The translations under genes and the position numbers were made by a program. Below the pieces are notes generated by a model. It was not told where the DNA came from and made no database searches. It was given only the letters and a program-made list of their open reading frames with translations. Shown here piece by piece: positions 7,009-13,753 of a stretch of 13,753 nt of DNA (the stretch's first letter is position 1; each line of letters starts with the position of its first letter). This DNA is from Bacillota bacterium (GTDB lineage: Bacteria; Bacillota; Clostridia; Christensenellales; CAG-138). The DNA is taken from assembly GCA_023458615.1 (NCBI GenBank), contig JAEWYV010000097.1:1-13753 (forward strand). The letters run 5' to 3'.

Positions 7009-8889
7009 ATGGCAAAGAAACAATTTAAGGCGGAATCGCGGCGCATTCTCGATCTGATGATCGACTCCATCTATACGCATAAGGAAATCTTCCTCCGCGA
7101 ACTCATCAGTAACGCGAGCGACGCAATCGACAAGCTCTATTTCCTCTCGCTGACGGATGATAAGGTCGGCAAAAATCGGGAGGATTTCGAGATTCGTATC
7201 ACGGCGGACAAGGAGAAGCGCATCCTGACCATATCCGACAATGGCGTTGGCATGACCAAGGAAGAGCTGGACGAAAACCTTGGTACCATCGCCAAGAGCG
7301 GTACGCTGGCGTTTAAAAAGGAGCATGACACGGGCGACGCGGTGGATATCATCGGTCAGTTCGGCGTTGGCTTCTATTCTTCATTTATGGTTGCGGACGA
7401 TGTGAAGGTGCTCTCCCGCGCCTATGGCAGCGAGGAAGCCTGGCTCTGGGAAAGTCAGGGACGCGAGGGCTATACCATCACCGCTGCGGAAAAGCCCGAG
7501 TGTGGCACCGTGATTACCCTTGTCATTAAGCCAAACACGGACGACGAGAACTATGACCGCTTCCTAAGCCAGCATACGATCTCTTCGCTCATCAAACAGT
7601 ATTCGGACTATATTCGTTACCCGATCCGCATGGCAACCGAGCACACCCGCGCCAAGAACGGCGACCCGGGCGACACGGAGACCGTCACCGAGGACGAAAC
7701 GCTCAACAGCATGGTTCCGATCTGGAAAAAGGCAAAGAGCGAGCTCAAGGAAGAGGACTATAACGAATTTTATAAAGCCAAGTTCCATGATTATGAGGAT
7801 CCGCTTCTCACCATCCACTTCAGCGGTGAAGGCGCGGTGAGTTACGACGCGTTGCTCTTCATCCCGAAAAATCCGCCGTATGATTTCTATGCCAAGGAGT
7901 ATCAGCGCGGGCTGCAACTCTATTCCAGCGGCGTGATGATCATGGAAAAGTGCGCCGACCTGCTGCCGGACTATTTCGGCTTTGTCAGTGGATTGGTGGA
8001 CTCCAGCGATCTTTCGCTGAATATCTCCCGCGAGCTGTTGCAGCACGACCGTCAGCTCAAGACAATCGCCGTTACGCTCAAAAAGCGGATTAAGACCGAA
8101 CTCAAAAAGCTTCTGGACAATGATCGCGAGAAGTATGAGACGTTCTATAAGAGCTTCAAGCTCCCGATTAAGTACGGCCTCTATAGCGACTACGGCATGA
8201 ACAAGGACTTTCTCTCCGACCTCGTGCTCTACCACAGCGCGGCTGAAAACAAGCTCGTCACGCTCAAAGAGTATGTGGACGCGATGAAGGAGGATCAGAA
8301 GCACATCTATTATGTCTGTGCCGAAACGGTGGAACGCGCCATGAAGTTGCCGCAGACCGAACGCGTGCGCGATCAGGGTTACGACATCCTCTGCATGACG
8401 GACGATGTGGACGAGTTTGCCATTCGCATGCTCGGCACCTATCTGGAGAAGACCTTCAAGTCGGTCTCCGACGCAGACCTCAACATCGTCTCCGACGAGG
8501 AGAAGCGCGCGCAGGAGCGCGCCGAGGAGCAGCACAAGGATATGCTTACCGCCCTCAAGGCGGCGCTGGGCGGCAAGGTCAAGGGCGTTCGCCTGAGTGA
8601 CCGGCTCAAGAGCTCGCCTGTCTGCCTGACCAGCGACGGTCCGCTTTCCATCGAGATGGAGAAGGTGCTCGCGAGCATGCCGGTTTCCGACGGCAGCGTC
8701 AAGGCAGAGCGTGTGCTGGAGATCAACCCGGCGCATCCGGTGTTCGGCGTGCTCTCCACGCTGAGTACAGACGATGCCCGCGTGGCAAAATATGCCAATC
8801 TGCTCTACGATCAGGCGCTGCTGATCGAAGGGCTGCCCATCGAGGACCCGGTTGCGTTTAGCAACGCAATCTGCGAGTTGATGGTATAA
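7009..8889 (+). CDS. htpG: Molecular chaperone HtpG (bacterial Hsp90)
   Basis: A 626-residue protein, nearly the length of E. coli HtpG (624). The N-terminal GHKL ATPase domain (about 1-215) shows FLRELISNASDAIDK (Glu31 catalytic, Asn35 for Mg-ATP), SDNGVGMT (Asp77 for adenine binding), GTIAKSGT and the glycine-rich lid segment GQFGVGFYSSFMVAD (116-130). The middle domain contains LYSSGVMIMEKCADLLPDYFGFVSGLVDSSDLSLNISRELLQ, here named only by its ends LYSSGV and SRELLQ, with the conserved arginine that reaches the ATP. The C-terminal dimerisation domain follows. It is a cytosolic dimeric chaperone that remodels client proteins. The ATG at 7009 follows GGAGG (6993-6997) at an 11-base spacing. 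The promoter and perfect CIRCE imply heat-shock control by HrcA. It is a single-gene unit with a terminator after it. Confidence 0.97.
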   Translation: MAKKQFKAESRRILDLMIDSIYTHKEIFLRELISNASDAIDKLYFLSLTDDKVGKNREDFEIRITADKEKRILTISDNGVGMTKEELDENLGTIAKSGTLAFKKEHDTGDAVDIIGQFGVGFYSSFMVADDVKVLSRAYGSEEAWLWESQGREGYTITAAEKPECGTVITLVIKPNTDDENYDRFLSQHTISSLIKQYSDYIRYPIRMATEHTRAKNGDPGDTETVTEDETLNSMVPIWKKAKSELKEEDYNEFYKAKFHDYEDPLLTIHFSGEGAVSYDALLFIPKNPPYDFYAKEYQRGLQLYSSGVMIMEKCADLLPDYFGFVSGLVDSSDLSLNISRELLQHDRQLKTIAVTLKKRIKTELKKLLDNDREKYETFYKSFKLPIKYGLYSDYGMNKDFLSDLVLYHSAAENKLVTLKEYVDAMKEDQKHIYYVCAETVERAMKLPQTERVRDQGYDILCMTDDVDEFAIRMLGTYLEKTFKSVSDADLNIVSDEEKRAQERAEEQHKDMLTALKAALGGKVKGVRLSDRLKSSPVCLTSDGPLSIEMEKVLASMPVSDGSVKAERVLEINPAHPVFGVLSTLSTDDARVAKYANLLYDQALLIEGLPIEDPVAFSNAICELMV

Positions 8890-8950
8890 CAATAGACGGT
8901 TAAGGGGAATCGCGAGGGGCAGCGCCCTAAGCCCCGTGCCCTTATGCATA

Positions 8951-8983
8951 GCGGCAGGCCATATGGCCTGCCGCTGTTGTTTT
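8951..8983 (+). terminator. Intrinsic terminator of htpG (perfect 24-base palindrome)
   Basis: Positions 8951-8974 form a perfect palindrome with 12-base arms, GCGGCAGGCCAT and its complement, followed by the T-rich tail TGTTGTTTT. There is no T tract on the minus side, so it mainly serves htpG. A weaker GGGGC/GCCCC pairing lies at 8916-8935. No separate leuA terminator is obvious. Confidence 0.75.
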
Positions 8984-9020
8984 ACGCGATCTATTGCTTT
9001 ATGCGCATGATTGGCGAGTG

Positions 9021-10709
9021 TTAAATACCGAGTTTTTTTGCGCGGTTGATGGCAGAGAGGATTCCGCGCAGCGGGGCTAGGCTGATGTTGGGCGAAATAC
9101 CGACGCCGAAGACATCCTTGCCCTCGTGCGTGCGCAGATGGATGTAGGCAACCGCCATAGAGTCCGAACCGCTGCGGATGGCGTGCTCCTTATAATCCAC
9201 AAACGAGAAGCGATCCATGCGCTGTCCCTTGATGGCATTGAAGAACGCATCGATTGGTCCGTTGCCCTCACCGGAGACATCGAATATCGTGTCCTTGTGC
9301 GAGAGTGTGCCGCTAAACGAAACATGGGAACTGCCATTGGCGTCGGTGGTTTCGGTGAAGGCATGGCGCAGCAGGCGGTAGGGCGCGTCGATCTCCACAT
9401 ACTCTGACTGGAACAACTCGTAGATGCGCTCCGGCTTGAGCTCCTTGCCCACGCGGTCGGTCTCCTTTTGCACCACGCCGCCAAACTCCGGATGCATGTT
9501 CTTCGGCAGGTCGTAGCCAAAGTTTTGCTGCATGATAAACGCGGAGCCGCCCTTGCCGCTCTGGCTGTTGATGCGAATAATTGGTTCATACTGCCGCCCG
9601 ACATCTGCGGGATCGATCGGCAGATAGGGAACTTCCCACATGTCGCAGTCGTTCTCTTTCATATAGTGGAAACCCTTATTGATCGCGTCCTGATGGGAGC
9701 CGGAGAATGCGGTGAACACCAGCTCGCCCGCATACGGCTGCCGCTCGCTAACCTTCATCTTGGTGACGCGCTCAAACACCTCACGGATGCTGTTGATATC
9801 GGAAAAATCCAGCTCCGGATCAATCCGCTGGGTATAGAGATTCATCGCAAGCGTGACAAGATCGACATTGCCCGTGCGCTCCCCGTTGCCAAAGAGCGTG
9901 CCCTCGATGCGATCCGCTCCCGCGAGCAGACCGAGTTCGGCGGTCGCGACGCCGCAGCCGCGGTCGTTATGCGGGTGCAGGGAGATGATCGCGCTCTCGC
10001 GATTGGGTAGCTTGTTGATGAAATACTCAATTTCATCCGCAAAATAGTTGGGCATGCAGTTTTCCACCGTGGAGGGAAGGTTCAGGATCACCGGCTGTTC
10101 CGGCGAGGCATGCAGTTCCTCCATCACGCGCTGGCAGATTTCCACCGCGTTGTCCATCTCCGTGCCCATGAAGGACTCCGGCGAGTATTCAAAGCGCAGG
10201 GTTGTGCCGGCGGCGCGAACGGGGGTAGCCAAATCGTAGATGAGCTTTGCCGCATCCACCGCGATGTTGATGATGCCGTCCATCTCCATGCGAAAGACGA
10301 CCTTGCGCTGTAGGGTGGAGGTGGAGTTGTAGAAATGCAGAATCGCGTTTTTCGCGCCGGAGATCGCCTCAAACGTGCGCTTGATGAGGTGGGCGCGCGC
10401 CTGCACGAGCACTTGAATGGTCACGTCGTCGGGGATGTGATTGCCTTCGATGAGGGCACGGATGAACTCAAACTCGGTTTCGGAGGCCGAGGGAAAACCC
10501 ACCTCAATCTCCTTGATCCCGATTTTGACGAGCGTGTGAAACAGCTCCAGTTTCTCGGAGACGTTCATAGGATCGACCAACGCCTGATTTCCATCCCGCA
10601 GATCGACGGAGCACCAGTTTGGCGCGCGAAGAATCTTTTTGTCCGGCCAGGTGCGGGTTGGCAGATCGATTGGTTCAAAGGGTACATACTTTTCGAATTT
10701 GCTTTTCAC
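9021..10709 (-). CDS. leuA: 2-isopropylmalate synthase, LeuA type 2
   Basis: A 562-residue enzyme that joins acetyl-CoA and 2-oxoisovalerate to 2-isopropylmalate, the first committed step of leucine synthesis. The length and N-terminus (YVPFEPIDLPTRTWPDK) place it in the longer actinobacterial/fungal-like LeuA2 group. The TIM-barrel catalytic domain shows VDLRDGNQAL (Arg38, Asp39) and the metal-binding HPHNDRG (His245, His247). The C-terminal LeuA regulatory domain (about 430-562), including DVSGEGNGPIDAFF, mediates leucine feedback inhibition. The GTG start at 10709 follows an AGGAGG at close to ideal spacing. The frame stays open to 10832, but that stretch encodes the T-box terminator and is not translated. 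No leuB, leuC or leuD lies next to it, so the gene stands alone under its own T-box. Confidence 0.95.
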   Translation of the reverse strand: MKSKFEKYVPFEPIDLPTRTWPDKKILRAPNWCSVDLRDGNQALVDPMNVSEKLELFHTLVKIGIKEIEVGFPSASETEFEFIRALIEGNHIPDDVTIQVLVQARAHLIKRTFEAISGAKNAILHFYNSTSTLQRKVVFRMEMDGIINIAVDAAKLIYDLATPVRAAGTTLRFEYSPESFMGTEMDNAVEICQRVMEELHASPEQPVILNLPSTVENCMPNYFADEIEYFINKLPNRESAIISLHPHNDRGCGVATAELGLLAGADRIEGTLFGNGERTGNVDLVTLAMNLYTQRIDPELDFSDINSIREVFERVTKMKVSERQPYAGELVFTAFSGSHQDAINKGFHYMKENDCDMWEVPYLPIDPADVGRQYEPIIRINSQSGKGGSAFIMQQNFGYDLPKNMHPEFGGVVQKETDRVGKELKPERIYELFQSEYVEIDAPYRLLRHAFTETTDANGSSHVSFSGTLSHKDTIFDVSGEGNGPIDAFFNAIKGQRMDRFSFVDYKEHAIRSGSDSMAVAYIHLRTHEGKDVFGVGISPNISLAPLRGILSAINRAKKLGI

Positions 10710-10745
10710 GGGATACTCCTCCTTCTGCTTGGCGGTCAGGAGTAA

Positions 10746-10780
10746 ACAAAAACCCCTGACCAAACTACTTTGGTCAGGGG
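10746..10780 (-). terminator. Attenuator terminator of the leuA T-box
   Basis: On the minus strand CCCCTGACCAAA, loop GTAG, and the complementary arm (10780-10753) form a perfect 12-bp stem followed by TTTTTGT. The 5' arm contains the CCCTG needed for the antiterminator, so the two structures exclude each other. Confidence 0.93.
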
Positions 10781-11032
10781 CGTAAAACTCTACGCGGTAC
10801 CACCCTGGTTTGATTGCCGGTTTCCCGAACAATCCTCATTAGCCTCCAACAAGGCCGTAACCGGTAACGAGGTCAGTCGTTTCACCCTAACCTTGGCAGG
10901 TTCAGGCGAAAAGCTCCGGGATGAGCCATACACACGGTCCGCAGCACCGGCTCGCACCAAACGCCGGTTCTCTTGAGCTGTAGAGGCCACGTCTTGTTCC
11001 CTTCAGCGCCTTTGTATAAATAATATACGATT
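10746..11032 (-). promoter_or_regulatory. T-box leader of leuA, leucine (CUC) specifier
   Basis: On the minus strand the conserved T-box sequence AGGGTGGTACCGCG lies at 10806-10793, which pairs with the acceptor end of uncharged tRNA. Upstream is a stem I arrangement, with an apical hairpin ACCGGC...GCCGGT whose loop contains TTTGGTGCGA. The 3' side holds the triplet CTC (10925-10923) followed by ATCCC and GGAGC, the expected setting of a specifier codon. CUC is a leucine codon, in agreement with leuA downstream. The antiterminator can form by CAGGG pairing with CCCTG around a GCGTA/TACGC hairpin. Uncharged leucine tRNA should promote read-through. Stem I base pairs were assigned by eye. Confidence 0.93.
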
Positions 11033-11038
11033 GTTGCA

Positions 11039-11067
11039 ATTCTATGCGATGAATCCGTTCCTGTCAA
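11039..11067 (-). promoter_or_regulatory. Promoter of the leuA T-box transcript
   Basis: On the minus strand TTGACA (11067-11062, perfect -35) is followed after 17 bases by TAGAAT (11044-11039, one mismatch). The start is predicted near 11032, giving a leader of about 320 bases. Confidence 0.8.
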
Positions 11068-11181
11068 TAGGCAATTTGCTCTCTTTGCGGATTCTTTTGA
11101 TGCATAACTGCGATATTTTTCAAAACGAGCAATGATTTCTCATATTTGTCTTGGATATGGCGCGTTTGCGCGCGATATTCC

Positions 11182-11210
11182 TTGCTTTACATTTTACAAA
11201 CGGATAAAAT
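11182..11210 (+). promoter_or_regulatory. Promoter of mrnC, probably giving a leaderless mRNA
   Basis: TTGCTT (11182-11187) and TAAAAT (11205-11210) are separated by 17 bases. The predicted start, 11217-11219, falls at the first possible ATG of mrnC (11219). The gap between the divergent leuA and mrnC promoters holds nothing else I can identify apart from a GCGC-rich inverted repeat near 11161-11174. Confidence 0.5.
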
Positions 11211-11218
11211 AACTGTGT

Positions 11219-11653
11219 ATGGCCATGATTGATGAAATTCGTCGCGCAACGCAATCCAACGCCTGCGCAAACCCACGGCAACTCTCGCCGCTGGCGCTTG
11301 CGCAAATTGGCGATACTGTTTGCGACCTTTACGCGCGCGTCTACCTCAACGACCAGTTCGCTCGTTCGCCGCACGAACTGCACATCGCCGCAAGCAAGTA
11401 TGTTTGCGCGGCGGGGCAGGCCGCGGCCTACCGCAGGATGGAACTCCACCTGACCGAGGATGAAACCGCCGTCTTTCGCCGCGGGCGCAACGCCCACAGC
11501 GGTACCATGCCAAAAAACGCCACCGCCGCGGACTACCACACGGCAACGGGGCTAGAGGCATTGATGGGCTGGCTGTTTTTAAGCGGCGCAGATGCAAGGC
11601 TCAACGAGTTGATGACGTTTTATTTTCAGCCGGAGACGAAACAGGTCCCTTAA
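11219..11653 (+). CDS. mrnC: Mini-ribonuclease 3
   Basis: A 144-residue protein with an RNase III catalytic domain and no double-stranded-RNA-binding domain, as in Mini-III, which matures the ends of 23S rRNA precursor in Bacillus subtilis. Motifs: LSPLALAQIGDTVCDLYAR (Asp32 in the RNase III signature), ELHIAASKYVCAAGQA, LTEDETAVFRRGRNAHS, MPKNATAADYHTATGLEALMGWLFL (catalytic-type Glu113). About 20 N-terminal residues precede the conserved start LSPLALA. Two ATG codons are possible, at 11219 and 11225; neither has a Shine-Dalgarno sequence, and the promoter suggests a leaderless message. It precedes rlmB by 56 bases on the same strand, as in the B. subtilis cysS-mrnC-rlmB-yacP-sigH region, but cysS is not upstream here. 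Confidence 0.92.
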   Translation: MAMIDEIRRATQSNACANPRQLSPLALAQIGDTVCDLYARVYLNDQFARSPHELHIAASKYVCAAGQAAAYRRMELHLTEDETAVFRRGRNAHSGTMPKNATAADYHTATGLEALMGWLFLSGADARLNELMTFYFQPETKQVP

Positions 11654-11709
11654 TGCCATCGAAACAGACATAACGTACTATTCTAATTTTGAAATGAGGA
11701 AACAGATTC

Positions 11710-13368
11710 ATGCCGCAAGACAGAAACGGCTCCGGCCAGGGTGGCCAAAACAGAGGTTCCTACAACCGCTCCGGCGACAAACCGCAGGGTGGTTATAAAA
11801 AGACATATGGTGACAAACCGCAGGGCGGTTACCCGAAGGCGGGCGGCTATCAGGGGAAGAAGCCTTACGGGCAGAAGACCGAAGGCGGATATCAGGGAAC
11901 GCGTTCCTATGGCGACAAGCCGCAGGGCGAGGGTTATCAGGGAAGCAAGCCCTATGGCGATCGTCCGCAGGGTTCGGGCTATCAGGGTAAAAAGCCCTAT
12001 GGTCAAAGAACGGAAGGCGGCTATCAGGGCAATCGCTCCTATGGCGACAAGCCGCAGGGTGAGGGCTATCAGGGGAAACGTTCCTACGGTGACAAACCAC
12101 AGGGCGGCTATGGCAAACCCTATGGCGGAAAACCCCAGGGCGAAGGATATCAGGGTAAAAAACCGTATGGTGATAAGCCGCAGGGTGAGGGTTATCAGGG
12201 CAAGCGCTCCTACGGCGACAAGCCGCAGGGAACCGGCTATCAGGGCAACAAACCCTATGGCGAGCGCACGTATGACAAGAAGTCGTACGGCGATAGACCG
12301 CAGGGTGATGGTTATCAGGGTAAGCGCTCTTATGGTGATAAACCGCAGGGAGCCGGTTATCAGGGGAAAAAGCCATATGGCGACAAGCCGCAGGGTGGCT
12401 ATGGCAAACCCTATGGCGAGAAATCGTTTGATAAAAAGCCATACGGTGAAAAATCGTTTGATAAAAAACCATATGGTGATAAGCCATACGAGAAGAAACC
12501 ATACGAGAAGAAACCATACGAGAAGCGCGCACCCTATGACGACCGCCGCGCGGAAGAGATGAAACTGCGCGACAGATTGGTAGAGGATGACTCCGCCGCC
12601 GGGGATCAGGATGAACTCCCGTTCCTCATCCTTGGCCGCAACGCCGTAAAAGAGGCCATCAAGAGTGAACGCAGCATCGACCGCATCGAGGTCGTTGGCG
12701 AGCCGGATGGTTCGCTGCGCGAAATCCTCGCCCTCGCGCGGGAGCGCAAGCTCATCATCCGCGAGGTGGATAAGCGCCATCTGGACGAAATCTGTCTGCC
12801 CTTTGGCCACGGCGGAAAACCGGGCAATCATCAGGGCATTGTGGCATATGCCGCAGGCGTGGAATACTGCACCGTGCAGGACATTCTGGCGCTTGCCCGT
12901 GAGAAGAAGGAAGATCCGTTTGTGATCGTTCTGGACGGCATCACAGACCCGCATAACCTCGGCTCCATCATCCGCAGCGCGGAGTGCGCGGGCGCGCATG
13001 GTGTCATCATCGGCAAGCGCAGGAGCGCCTCCGTCACCGCCGCGACCGTGAAGGCCAGCGCGGGCGCAACGGAGCATGTGCTCATCGCGCGCGTGGTAAA
13101 CATCCCCTCCGCCATCGATGAACTCAAACGCGCGAAGCTCTGGGTTGCGGGTGCGGACATGAAGGGACAGCCGATGGACAAGCAGGGGCTCAACGGCCCG
13201 CTTGCGCTGGTCATCGGCGGCGAAGGCGACGGATTGAGCAAGCTTGTTGCCGAAAAGTGCGACTTCCTCGTCGCCATTCCGCAGTATGGCAAGATTGGTT
13301 CGCTCAACGCGGGCGTCGCCGCGGGCGTGCTGATGTTTGAAAAGAAAAGACAGGACAAGGCTGAATGA
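11710..13368 (+). CDS. rlmB: TrmH-family 23S rRNA 2'-O-methyltransferase (RlmB-like) with a long repetitive N-terminal extension
   Basis: A 552-residue protein. Residues 303-552 are a full-length TrmH/SpoU methyltransferase, comparable with E. coli RlmB (243 residues), which methylates G2251 of 23S rRNA. It has an L30e-like substrate-binding part (FLILGRNAVKEAI to NHQGIVAYA) and a knotted SPOUT domain. Motif 1 is DGITDPHNLGSIIRSAE (Asn416, Arg422), motif 2 is IGGEGDGLS (Glu505) and motif 3 is IPQYGKIGSLNAGVAAG (Ser531-Asn533). Residues 1-22 are Gly/Asn/Ser-rich, 23-272 are low-complexity repeats and 273-302 an acidic linker. The ATG at 11710 has a GAGGA site (11696-11700). An in-frame ATG at 12559 (residue 284) could give a short form but has no good site. 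The stop overlaps the sigH start as ATGA. The methyltransferase call is firm; the exact rRNA position is inferred from gene order and family. Confidence 0.93.
   Translation: MPQDRNGSGQGGQNRGSYNRSGDKPQGGYKKTYGDKPQGGYPKAGGYQGKKPYGQKTEGGYQGTRSYGDKPQGEGYQGSKPYGDRPQGSGYQGKKPYGQRTEGGYQGNRSYGDKPQGEGYQGKRSYGDKPQGGYGKPYGGKPQGEGYQGKKPYGDKPQGEGYQGKRSYGDKPQGTGYQGNKPYGERTYDKKSYGDRPQGDGYQGKRSYGDKPQGAGYQGKKPYGDKPQGGYGKPYGEKSFDKKPYGEKSFDKKPYGDKPYEKKPYEKKPYEKRAPYDDRRAEEMKLRDRLVEDDSAAGDQDELPFLILGRNAVKEAIKSERSIDRIEVVGEPDGSLREILALARERKLIIREVDKRHLDEICLPFGHGGKPGNHQGIVAYAAGVEYCTVQDILALAREKKEDPFVIVLDGITDPHNLGSIIRSAECAGAHGVIIGKRRSASVTAATVKASAGATEHVLIARVVNIPSAIDELKRAKLWVAGADMKGQPMDKQGLNGPLALVIGGEGDGLSKLVAEKCDFLVAIPQYGKIGSLNAGVAAGVLMFEKKRQDKAE
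11776..12525 (+). repeat. In-frame degenerate tandem repeat coding for DKPQGEGYQGKKPYG-type units
   Basis: About 18 units cover 750 bases of rlmB. The main unit is 15 codons (45 bases), DKPQGxGYQG followed by KKPYG or KRSYG. Variants are 14 codons (QKTEGGYQGTRSYG), 12 codons (DKPQGGYGKPYG) and 10 codons (EKSFDKKPYG, twice). It ends with a nearly exact 15-base tandem coding for KPYEK three times (about 12481-12525). Nearly all units end in YG. Most units differ at third codon positions while the amino acids are kept; only the last units look recently duplicated. All length changes are multiples of three. Confidence 0.95.
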
Positions 13369-13753
13369 TTTTGTATGATACCCTGACCGACGAGGAACTA
13401 CTTCGCCTGCATCGCGCGGGCGATGCGCGCGCGGAGGAAACGCTCTACGCGCGCTATAAGCAGATTGTGCGCAGCAAGGCGCGCACCTATTTCCTTGTCG
13501 GCGCGGATCATGAGGACATCATTCAGGAGGGCATGATCGGACTGTATAAGGCCGTAATGGACTATCAGTTTGACAAGCCCGCGTCGTTTCGCGGATTTGC
13601 GGAGCTCTGCATCACGCGGCAGATCATCACCGCGATCAAGAGCGCAACGCGCAAGAAGCATGTGCCGCTGAACACCTATATCTCCTTTAACCGACCCACC
13701 TACGAGGGGGAGAACGAGCGCCCGCTGATCGATGTGCTCACCAGCACGCGCAT
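13365..13753 (+). CDS. sigH: RNA polymerase sigma-H factor (Spo0H type), N-terminal part
   Basis: The first 129 codons are present; the gene runs off the right edge. The sequence matches Bacillus SigH regions 2.1-2.4: RYKQIVRSKARTYFLVGAD, EDIIQEGMIGLYKAVMDY, SFRGFAELCITRQIITAIKSATRKKHVPLN. Sigma-H directs early sporulation and transition-phase genes. About ten N-terminal residues fewer than in B. subtilis precede the DEELLRLHRAGD helix. The ATG at 13365 overlaps the rlmB stop (ATGA), with AAGG just before it, so the two are probably translationally coupled. In B. subtilis yacP (rae1) lies between rlmB and sigH; it is missing here. Region 4 and the stop are outside the window. Confidence 0.93.
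   Translation, partial: MILYDTLTDEELLRLHRAGDARAEETLYARYKQIVRSKARTYFLVGADHEDIIQEGMIGLYKAVMDYQFDKPASFRGFAELCITRQIITAIKSATRKKHVPLNTYISFNRPTYEGENERPLIDVLTSTR

Noticed and set aside
7564..8949. Minus-strand open frame of 461 codons opposite htpG
   Set aside because: It is a shadow of the htpG reading frame with no recognisable motif and no ribosome binding site; the htpG motifs are intact throughout.
10710..10832. In-frame extension of leuA
   Set aside because: It translates the T-box terminator hairpin; the GTG at 10709 directly follows AGGAGG.
10770..10976. Plus-strand open frame across the leuA leader
   Set aside because: The region is explained by a structured T-box RNA on the other strand.
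11776..12525. Regular repeats considered as a CRISPR array
   Set aside because: There are no unique spacers, the units are contiguous and degenerate at third codon positions, and the whole region is in frame with rlmB.
11683..13077. Long minus-strand open frame opposite rlmB (464 codons), plus other open frames at 11708-12532 and 11741-12562
   Set aside because: They arise because the 45-base repeat is a multiple of three, so any stop-free frame stays open through the array. The plus-strand frame carries the methyltransferase motifs and a ribosome binding site.

Overview
The window looks like chromosomal DNA of a spore-lineage Bacillota, most likely a Clostridia member of moderate-to-high GC. 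The evidence is a leucine T-box in front of leuA, a CIRCE operator in front of htpG, a mini-RNase III / RlmB / SigH gene run as in the Bacillus cysS-sigH region, an SPL-family radical SAM protein, strong GGAGG ribosome binding sites and several TTG/GTG starts. I cannot name a genus. I saw no phage, insertion sequence, CRISPR array, tRNA or rRNA.

Layout, left to right: a truncated O-antigen ligase-like membrane protein (minus, runs off the left edge); a 56-residue Gly/Asn-rich lipoprotein (plus); a SanA/YdcF-type DUF218 membrane protein (minus), sharing a bidirectional terminator with the lipoprotein; an SPL-family radical SAM protein (plus); a WecE-type sugar aminotransferase (minus), again with a shared terminator; a TetR-type regulator and an FtsH protease (plus); the Hsp90 chaperone htpG (plus) behind a perfect CIRCE; leuA (minus) behind a complete T-box leader; then a plus-strand cluster mrnC - rlmB - sigH, with sigH cut by the right edge.

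Most genes are single transcription units with their own promoter and terminator. Shared themes are the cell envelope (O-antigen ligase-like protein, lipoprotein, SanA, WecE), protein quality control (FtsH, HtpG) and RNA maturation (mini-RNase III, RlmB). The RNA genes lead directly into the sigma-H gene through a 4-base ATGA overlap.

The most unusual item is the rlmB product. A complete SPOUT 2'-O-methyltransferase of about 250 residues is preceded by about 300 residues of mostly low-complexity sequence, built of some 18 degenerate units of the type DKPQGEGYQGKKPYG. This resembles Gly/Tyr/Gln-rich condensate-forming tails of RNA-binding proteins. Other points worth a look are a probably leaderless mrnC transcript, HrcA-type control of htpG, a small repetitive lipoprotein, and palindromes near the TetR and radical SAM promoters. 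Several reading frames extend well upstream of the true start (radical SAM, wecE, tetR, leuA); the starts given here rest on ribosome binding sites, family alignment and regulatory elements.
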